A program made the translations under genes and the position numbers. Positions 9,779 to 18,647 of a stretch of 64,000 bases of DNA are shown here, piece by piece. The notes beneath the pieces were generated by a model, which saw nothing but the letters and a program-made list of their open reading frames with translations, had not been told where the DNA came from and searched no databases. Origin of the DNA: Maribacter caenipelagi (GTDB lineage: Bacteria; Bacteroidota; Bacteroidia; Flavobacteriales; Flavobacteriaceae). The stretch's first letter is position 1, and the number at the start of each line of letters is the position of its first letter. The stretch spans positions 806,001 through 870,000 of the forward strand of contig NZ_SNZW01000011.1 in the NCBI RefSeq assembly GCF_004364175.1, given 5' to 3'.

Positions 9779-9863
9779 TCTTCGATTTAGGCATTTGGTG
9801 GATTATAATTGGTTTCATCTATGACCAAAATCATGCCAAGATTCCGATAGAAATATTCGATAT

Positions 9864-11234
9864 ATGAAAAAGGTTCCAAACCGAAATCAGTTTTCTAAAA
9901 TTTTAGGTTTATCCCTAATTGCATTTTTGCTTTTTGTAAGTCCGTTAACAGCGCAGGATGAACCTGCTGCCGAAGCTGCAACTACCGAGGTAGCGGCCGG
10001 TGCGGGAGACGCTAAAAATGGTAAGGCGCTATTCAATCAGAATTGTGCTGCTTGTCATGCGTTGAATCGTAAGATGACCGGACCTGCATTAGAAAATGTA
10101 GAAAGTAGATTAAGTGAAGATGAAGGCTTAGGTAAAGAATGGTTGTACGCTTGGATTAAGAATAGTCCTGGTGTTATTAAATCAGGAGATGCTTATGCTA
10201 ACAAAATTTATGCGGAGTACAATCAAGCTGCAATGACTGCTTTCCCAACGTTGTCAGATAGTGATATCGACGATATTTTAGCGTATACTGCTGCTGCTCC
10301 AGCCGCCGCTCCAGCCCCTGTTGCAGGTGCTGCTCAAGCTAACGCTACAACTACTGGGTCTGCCGGTGTTTCTAATGAAATCATATTAGGTGCTTTAGTG
10401 CTTGTGTTTGGTTTGTTGGTAGTTATGTTGTTGTTGGTCAATAAAACATTGCAACGTATAGCTCAGGCAAACGGAATTGTAATTGAAAAAGATAGTGCAT
10501 CAAAAAGAACTCCAATTTGGAAAGCATTTGCTCAAAATCAATTTTTGGTTTTGGTTACTGCAATTGTCCTATTGTTAGGTAGTGCTTATTTTGCATATGG
10601 TTGGATGATGCAAGTAGGTGTAGATCAAGGTTATGCTCCTATTCAGCCAATTCATTATTCGCATAAAATTCATGCTGGTGATAATAAGATAGAGTGTAAG
10701 TATTGTCATTCTTCAGCTAGGGTTTCTAAGCATTCTGGTATTCCTTCATTGAATGTGTGCATGAACTGTCATAAATCAGTTTATGAGTACACGGGTAATC
10801 CAGAAGGTCCGTCTCAGGAAGATTTGGCAAATGGTTACACAAACGAATTCTACACTGGTGAAATCAAAAAGTTGTATAAAGCTGTTGGTTGGGATGAGGA
10901 AACTCAGAATTACACTGGCGATAGTCAGCCTGTAGAATGGGTTAGAATACATAACCTTCCTGATTTTGCTTATTTCAATCATTCTCAGCACGTTTCTGTT
11001 GCTGGTGTGGAATGCCAAACTTGCCACGGTCCTGTAGAGGAAATGGAAATTATGTATCAGTATTCTCCATTAACAATGGGGTGGTGTATTGATTGTCATA
11101 GAGAAACAAACGTGAAGGTTGAGGGCAATGAGTACTACGAGAAAATTCATGCTGAACTTTCTAAGAAGTACGGTGTAGAGAATTTAACAGCTGCTCAATT
11201 GGGTGGACTGGAATGTGGTAAATGTCACTATTAA
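9864..11234 (+). CDS. actA: Alternative complex III subunit ActA, multiheme c-type cytochrome with N-terminal monoheme domain
   Basis: ActA carries the c-type hemes of alternative complex III, which oxidises quinol and reduces cytochrome c or the oxidase. The 456-residue protein has a signal peptide or anchor (about 12-30), then a small cytochrome c domain with CAACH at 61-65 and an Ala/Pro-rich linker. Two membrane helices follow (about 172-193 and 225-247). The C-terminal pentaheme part has CKYCH (278), CMNCH (299), CQTCH (384), CIDCH (408) and CGKCH (451). That gives six CXXCH sites, one more than the five of the ActA core. The extra N-terminal monoheme domain may pass electrons onward to the oxidase encoded downstream (inference). 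It is the first gene of the operon; actB follows after 35 nt. Confidence 0.93.
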   Translation: MKKVPNRNQFSKILGLSLIAFLLFVSPLTAQDEPAAEAATTEVAAGAGDAKNGKALFNQNCAACHALNRKMTGPALENVESRLSEDEGLGKEWLYAWIKNSPGVIKSGDAYANKIYAEYNQAAMTAFPTLSDSDIDDILAYTAAAPAAAPAPVAGAAQANATTTGSAGVSNEIILGALVLVFGLLVVMLLLVNKTLQRIAQANGIVIEKDSASKRTPIWKAFAQNQFLVLVTAIVLLLGSAYFAYGWMMQVGVDQGYAPIQPIHYSHKIHAGDNKIECKYCHSSARVSKHSGIPSLNVCMNCHKSVYEYTGNPEGPSQEDLANGYTNEFYTGEIKKLYKAVGWDEETQNYTGDSQPVEWVRIHNLPDFAYFNHSQHVSVAGVECQTCHGPVEEMEIMYQYSPLTMGWCIDCHRETNVKVEGNEYYEKIHAELSKKYGVENLTAAQLGGLECGKCHY

Positions 11235-11269
11235 TAATAATTTAAAGAAGCTAATTACAGATAATACGT

Positions 11270-14200
11270 ATGGCATCAAACAAAAAATATTGGAAGAACG
11301 AGGCGGAGTTAAATCCTAACGATTCCATTGTTGAGGCGCTAAAGCAGAACGAATTTGTAGAGCAGATTCCTGTGGATGATTTCTTGGGTGACAAGGAAAC
11401 TTTGTCTTCTACAAATACAAATCGTAGAGATTTCTTGAAGTATGTTGGGTTTAGTACCGCAGCTGCTTCTTTGGCTGCATGTGAAGGTCCGGTTGTAAAA
11501 TCGATTCCTTATGTGGTATTGCCAGAAAATATAGTTCCAGGGGTTGCAAATTACTATGCAACAACTATTGCTAACGGATTTGATTTTGCAAGCATTTTAA
11601 TCAAGACGCGTGAAGGTCGTCCTATTAAAGTTGAGAATAATACCTTGGCTAAAATTGGCGGTTCTGCTAATGCAAGAGTTCAGGGTTCAGTTCTTTCTTT
11701 GTACGATAGTACTAGATTGCAAGGACCATTGGCTAATGGCGAACCAGTTGAATGGGATGTATTGAATGCGGCGGTAAAGGCTAAAATGGGCGGACTTAAA
11801 GGTTCTGCTAAAAAAATAGCTGTGCTTACACAAACATACGCTAGTCCGTCAACGAATCGTTTAATGTCAGATTTAGTTGCAGCTAACGAAAATGTTGTTC
11901 ATGTAACTTATGATGCAATTTCAGAAGATGCTGCTTTAACTGCCTTTGAAAATAAATATGGTGAGCGTGCTTTAGCAGATTACGATTTCGAAAAAGCTGG
12001 TCTTATTGTTTCTTTCGGAGCAGATTTCATTGCTGATTGGCAAGGTGGAGGATATGATGCCGGATATTCTAGAGGTCGTGTACCTAAGAATGGTAAAATG
12101 TCAAGACACGTACAGTTAGAGGCAAACATGTCATTAACTGGTGCAAATGCTGATAAGCGTGTGGCAATGAAGCCAAGTGCACAGAAAGTTGTTTTAGCAA
12201 AGTTGTATGGAAAACTAAACGGTACATCAGTAGGTGGTAACACTTCTGAGTATGATGTGTTGGTTGGTTCTATAGCTACAGAAATAAAGAAAGCGGGTTC
12301 AAGTGCAGTTGTTGTAACTGGTTTAGATGATGTTAATGCTCAAGCTGTTGTTTTAGCAATTAACGAAATGTTAGCTAGTAAGGCATTCGATGTTGCTGCG
12401 CCTAAATACGTTAGAAAAGGTAGTGTTAAAGCTGTAAATGCTTTAATTGCCGATATGAAAGCTGGTAGAGTTGGTGCTTTATTAATGGATGGAGTTAATC
12501 CTGTGTACACTTTGCCAAATGCTGCCGATTTCAAAGAAGGTTTGTCTAAGGTGGACCTTACGGTTGCTTTTTCAACAAATTGGAACGAAACTACAGAAGC
12601 TGTTCAGTATGTAGGGTCTACAAATCACTACTTGGAATCTTGGGGTGATATTGAAATTAAAAAGGGGCATTATAGTTTAATGCAGCCTACGATTAAAGAA
12701 TTATTTGATACAAAGCAGTTTCAAACTGTAGTTTTAGAATTACTTGGAAGCGAGCAGACGTATTATGATTATATAAAAGAAACTTGGTCTTCTTCTGTTC
12801 TTAACGGAGCTAGTTGGAACCAAGCGTTGCAAGATGGTGTTTTTAGTTCGGACACTATGGTGGTTGATTCTGAAGGCGCTACACAAAATGTAGCGGCTAT
12901 AGCTGAAGATGCTGCCGAAGTTGTAACTAATACTTCTATGGCTTCGGCTATACGTAGTTTAGCAAATACGACTAGTGACGGTATGGAGCTTACTTTGTAT
13001 TCTAAGGTAGGTATGGGTGATGGTCAGCAAGCAAGTAACCCTTGGTTGCAAGAATTCCCTGATCCAATTACAAGAGTATCTTGGGATAACTATGTTACTA
13101 TTTCTAAGGCCGATGCTGTTGAGCTAGGTGTAGAAAACGTAAATGTCGCAAATGGCGGTATGGACGGTAACTATGTGAAGCTTACGGTAAATGGAGTAAG
13201 TATCGAGCAAGTTCCGGTTGTTGTTCAGCCAGGTCAGGCAAAAGGTACTGTAGGTCTTTCTTTTGGTTATGGTAAGAAAGTAGGATTGAAAGAAGATATG
13301 CAAACTGGGGTTAACGCCTTTACTTTGTATGATGGTTTCAATGCCAATCAATCTGTAAGTTTAGAGAAAGTAGCAGGTAACCATGAGTTTGCTTGTATTC
13401 AATTACATAAAACCCTTATGGGTAGAGGAGATATCATAAAGGAAACAACTTTAGAGATATTCAATACAAAAAATCATTCTGAGTGGAATGAGGTTCCTGT
13501 GGTTTCCTTAGATCACCAAGAGGTTCCTGCAACGTCTGTTGATTTGTGGGACAGTTTTGATCGTACTATAGGGCATCATTTTAATATGTCGATTGATTTA
13601 AATGCTTGTACCGGTTGTGGTTCATGTGTTATCGCTTGTCATGCTGAGAATAATGTACCTGTCGTTGGTAAGGCGGAGGTAAGAAAATCAAGAGATATGC
13701 ACTGGTTGCGTATCGATAGATACTATTCTTCAGAAGAAACTTTTGAAGGTGATAACGCCAAGAAAGATGGTTTTGATGGTTTGTTTGGTGATGCTGGATC
13801 ATTAGGAGGTTTTGGTGAGTTAGAAGATCCTTCTGCTAATCCTCAAGTTGCTTTTCAGCCTGTAATGTGTCAGCACTGTAATCATGCGCCATGTGAAACT
13901 GTTTGCCCTGTTGCGGCAACTTCGCACGGTAGGCAAGGTCAAAATCAAATGGCTTATAACAGATGTGTAGGTACAAGATATTGTGCAAACAACTGTCCTT
14001 ATAAAGTACGTAGATTTAACTGGTTCTTGTATAACAACAATGACGAGTTCGATTTCCATATGAATAACGATTTGGGTAAAATGGTATTGAATCCAGATGT
14101 TAATGTTCGTTCTAGAGGTGTTATTGAAAAATGTTCTATGTGTATTCAAAAAACACAAAAGACTATTTTAGATGCCAAGAGAGATGGACGTGTTATTGAG

Positions 14201-14392
14201 GATGGAGAATTCCAAACCGCTTGTTCTTCTGCATGTAGTAATGGAGCCATTGTCTTTGGTGATATTAATGATGAAAAGAGTAAAGTGTCAGAATTAAAAG
14301 CGAGTGACCGTATGTACCACTTATTGGAGCATGTAGGTACTCAGCCAAATGTTTTCTATCACGTTAAGGTTAGAAACACCAACGAAGCATAA
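11270..14392 (+). CDS. actB: Alternative complex III subunit ActB, molybdopterin-like and iron-sulfur protein
   Basis: This 1040-residue protein fuses a molybdopterin oxidoreductase-like domain (about 80-690) with a ferredoxin-like iron-sulfur domain (about 740-1010). A twin-arginine motif NRRDFLKYVGFSTAA (RR at 52-53) followed by SLAAC (Cys71) points to Tat export with a lipoprotein-type Cys. The iron-sulfur Cys groups are ACTGCGSCVIAC (from Cys780), CQHCNHAPCETVCP, CVGTRYCANNCPY and CSMCIQK with ACSSACS, consistent with several 4Fe-4S/3Fe-4S clusters. In characterised complexes the molybdopterin-like part has no cofactor. It lies on the periplasmic side, bridging the hemes of ActA and the quinone-site subunits. 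Confidence 0.95.
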   Translation: MASNKKYWKNEAELNPNDSIVEALKQNEFVEQIPVDDFLGDKETLSSTNTNRRDFLKYVGFSTAAASLAACEGPVVKSIPYVVLPENIVPGVANYYATTIANGFDFASILIKTREGRPIKVENNTLAKIGGSANARVQGSVLSLYDSTRLQGPLANGEPVEWDVLNAAVKAKMGGLKGSAKKIAVLTQTYASPSTNRLMSDLVAANENVVHVTYDAISEDAALTAFENKYGERALADYDFEKAGLIVSFGADFIADWQGGGYDAGYSRGRVPKNGKMSRHVQLEANMSLTGANADKRVAMKPSAQKVVLAKLYGKLNGTSVGGNTSEYDVLVGSIATEIKKAGSSAVVVTGLDDVNAQAVVLAINEMLASKAFDVAAPKYVRKGSVKAVNALIADMKAGRVGALLMDGVNPVYTLPNAADFKEGLSKVDLTVAFSTNWNETTEAVQYVGSTNHYLESWGDIEIKKGHYSLMQPTIKELFDTKQFQTVVLELLGSEQTYYDYIKETWSSSVLNGASWNQALQDGVFSSDTMVVDSEGATQNVAAIAEDAAEVVTNTSMASAIRSLANTTSDGMELTLYSKVGMGDGQQASNPWLQEFPDPITRVSWDNYVTISKADAVELGVENVNVANGGMDGNYVKLTVNGVSIEQVPVVVQPGQAKGTVGLSFGYGKKVGLKEDMQTGVNAFTLYDGFNANQSVSLEKVAGNHEFACIQLHKTLMGRGDIIKETTLEIFNTKNHSEWNEVPVVSLDHQEVPATSVDLWDSFDRTIGHHFNMSIDLNACTGCGSCVIACHAENNVPVVGKAEVRKSRDMHWLRIDRYYSSEETFEGDNAKKDGFDGLFGDAGSLGGFGELEDPSANPQVAFQPVMCQHCNHAPCETVCPVAATSHGRQGQNQMAYNRCVGTRYCANNCPYKVRRFNWFLYNNNDEFDFHMNNDLGKMVLNPDVNVRSRGVIEKCSMCIQKTQKTILDAKRDGRVIEDGEFQTACSSACSNGAIVFGDINDEKSKVSELKASDRMYHLLEHVGTQPNVFYHVKVRNTNEA

Positions 14393-14424
14393 TCAATAGT
14401 AGAAAGTAATTATAACAAAAGTCT

Positions 14425-16170
14425 ATGGCGTCGCATTACGAAGCACCTATACGTAAACCCTTAGTTATTGGAAACAAAGGCTACCACGATGTAACTGTGG
14501 ATATTGCCGCTCCAGTAGAAGGCAGAGCTAACAAGCACTGGTGGATAGTTTTTTCCATTGCCTTAGTGGCATTTCTTTGGGGAGTAGGTTGTATTATTTA
14601 TACGGTCTCTACCGGTATCGGTACTTGGGGTCTTAACAAAACAGTAAACTGGGCTTGGGATATTACCAACTTCGTTTGGTGGGTAGGTATCGGTCACGCC
14701 GGTACATTGATTTCGGCAGTATTGTTATTGTTCCGTCAGAAATGGAGAATGGCAATTAACCGTTCAGCAGAAGCAATGACAATTTTCTCTGTAGTTCAGG
14801 CAGGTTTGTTTCCGATAATTCACATGGGTCGTCCATGGTTGGCATATTGGGTGTTGCCAATTCCAAATCAATTTGGTTCATTATGGGTAAACTTTAATTC
14901 ACCACTTCTTTGGGATGTATTTGCGATTTCAACTTATCTATCGGTTTCATTGGTATTCTGGTGGACAGGTCTTCTTCCTGATTTTGCAATGATTCGTGAT
15001 AGGGCTGTATTGCCTTTCCAAAAGAAAATATATAGCTTATTAAGTTTCGGTTGGACTGGTCGTGCTAAAGATTGGCAACGATTTGAAGAAGTATCTTTGG
15101 TGCTTGCAGGTCTTGCAACACCTTTGGTATTATCTGTACACACCATTGTATCTTTCGATTTTGCTACCTCGGTAATCCCAGGTTGGCATACAACTATCTT
15201 TCCACCGTACTTTGTTGCCGGGGCAATCTTCTCTGGTTTCGCAATGGTGAACACATTATTGATCATAATGAGAAAGGTATGTCATTTAGAAAACTACATT
15301 ACTATTCAGCATATTGAGTTAATGAACATTGTAATCATGCTAACAGGTTCTATTGTAGGTTGTGCCTACATTACAGAGTTATTCATGGCATGGTATTCAG
15401 GTGTAGAATATGAGCAGTACGCTTTCTTGAACAGAGCTACTGGTCCTTACTGGTGGGCATACTGGTCAATGATGACTTGTAATGTATTCTCACCACAGTT
15501 CATGTGGTTCAAAAAATTAAGAACTAGTATCATGTTCTCTTTCTTTATTTCTATCGTTGTAAACATAGGAATGTGGTTTGAAAGATTCGTGATTATCGTA
15601 ACCTCTTTACATAGAGATTACCTTCCATCTTCTTGGACTATGTTCTCACCAACATTTGTTGATATCGGTATTTTCATTGGTACTATAGGTTTCTTCTTTG
15701 TATTGTTCTTGTTATATGCTAGAACATTCCCTGTAATTGCACAGGCAGAGGTAAAATCTATTTTGAAATCTTCAGGGGAGAGGTATAAGACCTTAAGAGA
15801 TTCTGGCAAGCCACTATATCAAATTACAAAAACCAAAGTAGAGGTTAAAGAGCCTATTACTGATGATGTGTTGATGGGTGATGTAGTGCCAGCTGTTGGA
15901 GATAAAGTTGGAGTATCTGATCTGTTAAGTGCAGTTGGTACTTTTGATGCAACTACACAAGAAGCTGATGATTTGAAGAAAGTTAAAGGTATTGGTCCTC
16001 AAATGGAAGCTACTTTAAATGAGATAGGAATTTACACATTTGCTCAAGTCGCTAGGATGACTGAGACTGAATACAATTTGTTAGATTCTATTACAGGTTC
16101 TTTCCCAGGTAGAGCACAACGTGATGACTGGGCAGGACAAGCAGCAATTTTATTAAATAACAAAAGATAA
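14425..16170 (+). CDS. actC: Alternative complex III subunit ActC (NrfD-like) with C-terminal helix-hairpin-helix tail
   Basis: ActC is one of the two NrfD-like quinone-site membrane subunits of alternative complex III. Residues 1-450 of 581 hold about ten membrane helices, with the landmarks WAWDITNFVWWVGIGHAG near 75 and HMGRPWLAYWVLP near 134. After a hydrophilic linker (about 450-513), residues 514-581 form an unrelated domain: DDLKKVKGIGPQMEATLNEI is a helix-hairpin-helix, followed by TFAQVARMTETEYNLL and a Trp-containing end. This kind of HhH tail occurs on ribosomal protein L21 and Complex I subunits in flavobacteria. NrfD-like ActC proteins are usually near 450-470 residues, so the tail is an addition. 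actD follows after 2 nt. Confidence 0.93.
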   Translation: MASHYEAPIRKPLVIGNKGYHDVTVDIAAPVEGRANKHWWIVFSIALVAFLWGVGCIIYTVSTGIGTWGLNKTVNWAWDITNFVWWVGIGHAGTLISAVLLLFRQKWRMAINRSAEAMTIFSVVQAGLFPIIHMGRPWLAYWVLPIPNQFGSLWVNFNSPLLWDVFAISTYLSVSLVFWWTGLLPDFAMIRDRAVLPFQKKIYSLLSFGWTGRAKDWQRFEEVSLVLAGLATPLVLSVHTIVSFDFATSVIPGWHTTIFPPYFVAGAIFSGFAMVNTLLIIMRKVCHLENYITIQHIELMNIVIMLTGSIVGCAYITELFMAWYSGVEYEQYAFLNRATGPYWWAYWSMMTCNVFSPQFMWFKKLRTSIMFSFFISIVVNIGMWFERFVIIVTSLHRDYLPSSWTMFSPTFVDIGIFIGTIGFFFVLFLLYARTFPVIAQAEVKSILKSSGERYKTLRDSGKPLYQITKTKVEVKEPITDDVLMGDVVPAVGDKVGVSDLLSAVGTFDATTQEADDLKKVKGIGPQMEATLNEIGIYTFAQVARMTETEYNLLDSITGSFPGRAQRDDWAGQAAILLNNKR

Positions 16171-16172
16171 AT

Positions 16173-16703
16173 ATGGCATCTAAAGTTATACACGCTTTTT
16201 ACGATGATGATGATGTGCTAATGCTTGCCGTTAAAAAGGTTAAAGCAGCAAAGCTTCATATTGAAGAGGTATATTGTCCTTTTCCAGTTCATGGATTAGA
16301 CAAAGCGATGGGGTTGGCTCCGACAAGATTAGCGATAACTGCTTTTTTATATGGTTGCGTTGGTCTTACAGTTGCAACTCTTATGATGAATTATATCATG
16401 ATCGAAGATTGGCCTCAAGATATTGGTGGTAAGCCAAGTTTTAGCTATCTAGAGAACTTACCTGCATTCGTTCCAATTATGTTCGAATTAACGGTTTTCT
16501 TCGCAGCCCACTTAATGGTTATTACATTCTATCTAAGAAGTAGATTGTGGCCTTTTAAAGAAGCTGAGAATCCTGATGTAAGAACTACGGATGATCATTT
16601 TTTAATGGAGATCGAAATCCATGACAACGAGCAAGAATTAAGAGATTTATTAATGGATACTGGTGCAGTTGAAATTAATATATCAGAAAAAAACAGTCAT
16701 TAA
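16173..16703 (+). CDS. actD: Alternative complex III subunit ActD (DUF3341)
   Basis: This 176-residue protein has a soluble N-terminal portion (1-45), two membrane helices (about 55-78 and 100-122) and a charged C-terminal tail. The start HAFYDDDDVLMLAVKKVKAA followed by EEVYCPFPVHGLDKAMG is the DUF3341 signature. ActD is an integral structural subunit of the complex with no redox cofactor. Spacing to actC and actE is 2 nt each way, so the genes are translationally coupled. Confidence 0.95.
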   Translation: MASKVIHAFYDDDDVLMLAVKKVKAAKLHIEEVYCPFPVHGLDKAMGLAPTRLAITAFLYGCVGLTVATLMMNYIMIEDWPQDIGGKPSFSYLENLPAFVPIMFELTVFFAAHLMVITFYLRSRLWPFKEAENPDVRTTDDHFLMEIEIHDNEQELRDLLMDTGAVEINISEKNSH

Positions 16704-16705
16704 AT

Positions 16706-17266
16706 ATGAACAGTTTTAAGAAATTAGCAATACTATTCGGTTTGGCGATCGTAATGACTTCATGTCAGAGTAAAGGTTCTCGTAACTATCAGTACATGCC
16801 CAATATGTATGAGTCTGTTGGTTATGAAACTTATGGTGAGGCAGATATTTTGCCAAATAACTCTGAGGCTATGTTGCCACCGGCAAATACTATTAATAGA
16901 GGTTGGTTGCCTTACGAAATCGAGAATTCTCCTGAAGGGAAAGAATTATCAAGATTGCAGAATAGCCCATTAGATTCAATGAATGTTGAAACTAACTTGG
17001 CTAAAGGTGGTCAACTATACACCATTTACTGTGCAATTTGTCACGGTGATAAAGGTGATGGGAAAGGAACACTTGTAAAAAGGGAAAAGATATTAGGTGT
17101 GCCTAGTTATGCTGACCCAGTAAGAAACTTGACAGTAGGATCTACATATTATACAATTCATTACGGATTGAATTCAATGGGCTCTTATGCATCTCAAATG
17201 GATACGGAAGAGATGTGGCAAGTATCTGAATATGTAATGAAACTGAAACAAGATTTAACCAAATAA
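16706..17266 (+). CDS. actE: Alternative complex III subunit ActE, monoheme cytochrome c lipoprotein
   Basis: The 186-residue protein has a lipoprotein signal ending MTSC (Cys20) and one heme site, CAICH at 109-113, in the context LYTIYCAICHGDKGDGKG. A distal Met ligand is likely in the later MGSY or MDTEEM stretch. It is the monoheme subunit of the complex, anchored by lipid on the periplasmic side of the inner membrane, where it takes electrons from the ActA hemes toward the terminal oxidase. actF begins 15 nt downstream. Confidence 0.95.
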   Translation: MNSFKKLAILFGLAIVMTSCQSKGSRNYQYMPNMYESVGYETYGEADILPNNSEAMLPPANTINRGWLPYEIENSPEGKELSRLQNSPLDSMNVETNLAKGGQLYTIYCAICHGDKGDGKGTLVKREKILGVPSYADPVRNLTVGSTYYTIHYGLNSMGSYASQMDTEEMWQVSEYVMKLKQDLTK

Positions 17267-17281
17267 TAGGTAAACAATACT

Positions 17282-18616
17282 ATGTATACGTTTTCAAATA
17301 GACTTAAAATAGCTTCCTTCGTTCTAATGATAGTAGGTGCATTGGGAATTCTTGGAGGATTTGTTATGGCTCCTGGAACTATAGCAGAGGCGAAAGAAAT
17401 GGTTGCAAGTCATGACGGAGGTCATGGTGATGCCCATGAGGCTGAAGCAGAACATGCGACGAAAGAAAATGATCATGCTGCGGCTGAAGCTCATGGCGAA
17501 GAACACGATTCTTCTCATGACCAGCATTTATTAGATCAATTAAAGAATAGACCTTGGGCGGCATTATACGTTGCGGCATTCTTCTTTTTTATGATATCAT
17601 TAGGGGTATTGGCATTTTATGCTATTCAACGTGCTGCTCAAGCAGGTTGGTCTCCGTTGTTATTTAGAGTGATGGAAGGTATTACTTCTTACTTGGTTCC
17701 TGGAGGAATCATTGTATTTGTCATATTGTTACTTTCCGTATTGCACATGAATCACTTATTCATTTGGATGGATGAGACAGTAGTAGCTCACGATGAATTA
17801 CTTCAAGGTAAATCTGGATATTTAAATCCTACTTTCTTTTTGATTAGAGCAGCTATCTTTTTAGCGGGTTGGATTGGATATAGAGAGTACTCTAGAAAAT
17901 TATCTATTGCTCAAGATGCTTCAGATGATGATTCAAACTTTAAATTGAACTTTAGAATATCTGCTGGTTTCTTAGTGTTTTATCTTATTTCTGAGTCTAT
18001 TATGTCTTGGGATTGGATTATGAGCGTTGAACCACACTGGTTTAGTACATTGTTCGGATGGTATATTTTTGCTAGTATGTTCGTTTCTGGTATTACTGTA
18101 ATTGCAATGGTAACTATATACTTGAAATCTAAAGGTCATTTACCAGATGTAAACGACAGTCATATACATGATTTAGCGAAATTTATGTTCGGTATCAGTA
18201 TCTTCTGGACATATCTTTGGTTCTCTCAATTCATGTTAATTTGGTATTCTAACATACCTGAGGAAGTAACATATTACGTAACTAGAATTGCAGATTATAG
18301 ATTGCCTTTCTTTGGTATGGTAGCCATGAACTTCTTATTTCCAGTTCTATTATTAATGAATAGTGATTATAAAAGAATTAATTGGTTCGTAATTTTAACA
18401 GGTATTGTAATCCTTGCGGGTCATTATATGGATATCTTTAATGCAATTATGCCATCTACGGTAGGTGATAACTGGTATATAGGTATTCCTGAAATAGGTT
18501 CTATATTGTTTTTTGCAGGTCTATTTATATTCTGGATTTTTAGAGCGATTTCGACACAACCGCTACAACCAAAGAGAAATCCTTTTATTGAAGAAAGTAG
18601 ACACTTTCATTACTAG
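17282..18616 (+). CDS. actF: Alternative complex III subunit ActF (NrfD-like quinone-binding subunit 2)
   Basis: The 444-residue membrane protein has about ten helices and is the second NrfD-like subunit. SIMSWDWIMSVEPHWFST near residue 240 is the strongly conserved ActF motif. Between the first helix (about 9-30) and the second (about 90) lies a hydrophilic His-rich loop (residues 41-84) with nine His among Asp and Glu, able in principle to bind metal. The rest matches family length and ends with FIEESRHFHY. coxB begins 31 nt downstream, so the oxidase is co-transcribed. Confidence 0.93.
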   Translation: MYTFSNRLKIASFVLMIVGALGILGGFVMAPGTIAEAKEMVASHDGGHGDAHEAEAEHATKENDHAAAEAHGEEHDSSHDQHLLDQLKNRPWAALYVAAFFFFMISLGVLAFYAIQRAAQAGWSPLLFRVMEGITSYLVPGGIIVFVILLLSVLHMNHLFIWMDETVVAHDELLQGKSGYLNPTFFLIRAAIFLAGWIGYREYSRKLSIAQDASDDDSNFKLNFRISAGFLVFYLISESIMSWDWIMSVEPHWFSTLFGWYIFASMFVSGITVIAMVTIYLKSKGHLPDVNDSHIHDLAKFMFGISIFWTYLWFSQFMLIWYSNIPEEVTYYVTRIADYRLPFFGMVAMNFLFPVLLLMNSDYKRINWFVILTGIVILAGHYMDIFNAIMPSTVGDNWYIGIPEIGSILFFAGLFIFWIFRAISTQPLQPKRNPFIEESRHFHY

Positions 18617-18647
18617 TAATTAAGTAAGTATAACATTTATATATACA

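Noticed and set aside
13820..14158. Antisense open frame of about 110 codons within actB
   Set aside because: It overlaps the conserved iron-sulfur region of ActB on the other strand and its product has no recognisable domain.
11270..14392. ActB as a functional molybdenum enzyme
   Set aside because: Context is the six-gene ACIII operon, in which this subunit is known to lack the molybdopterin cofactor.
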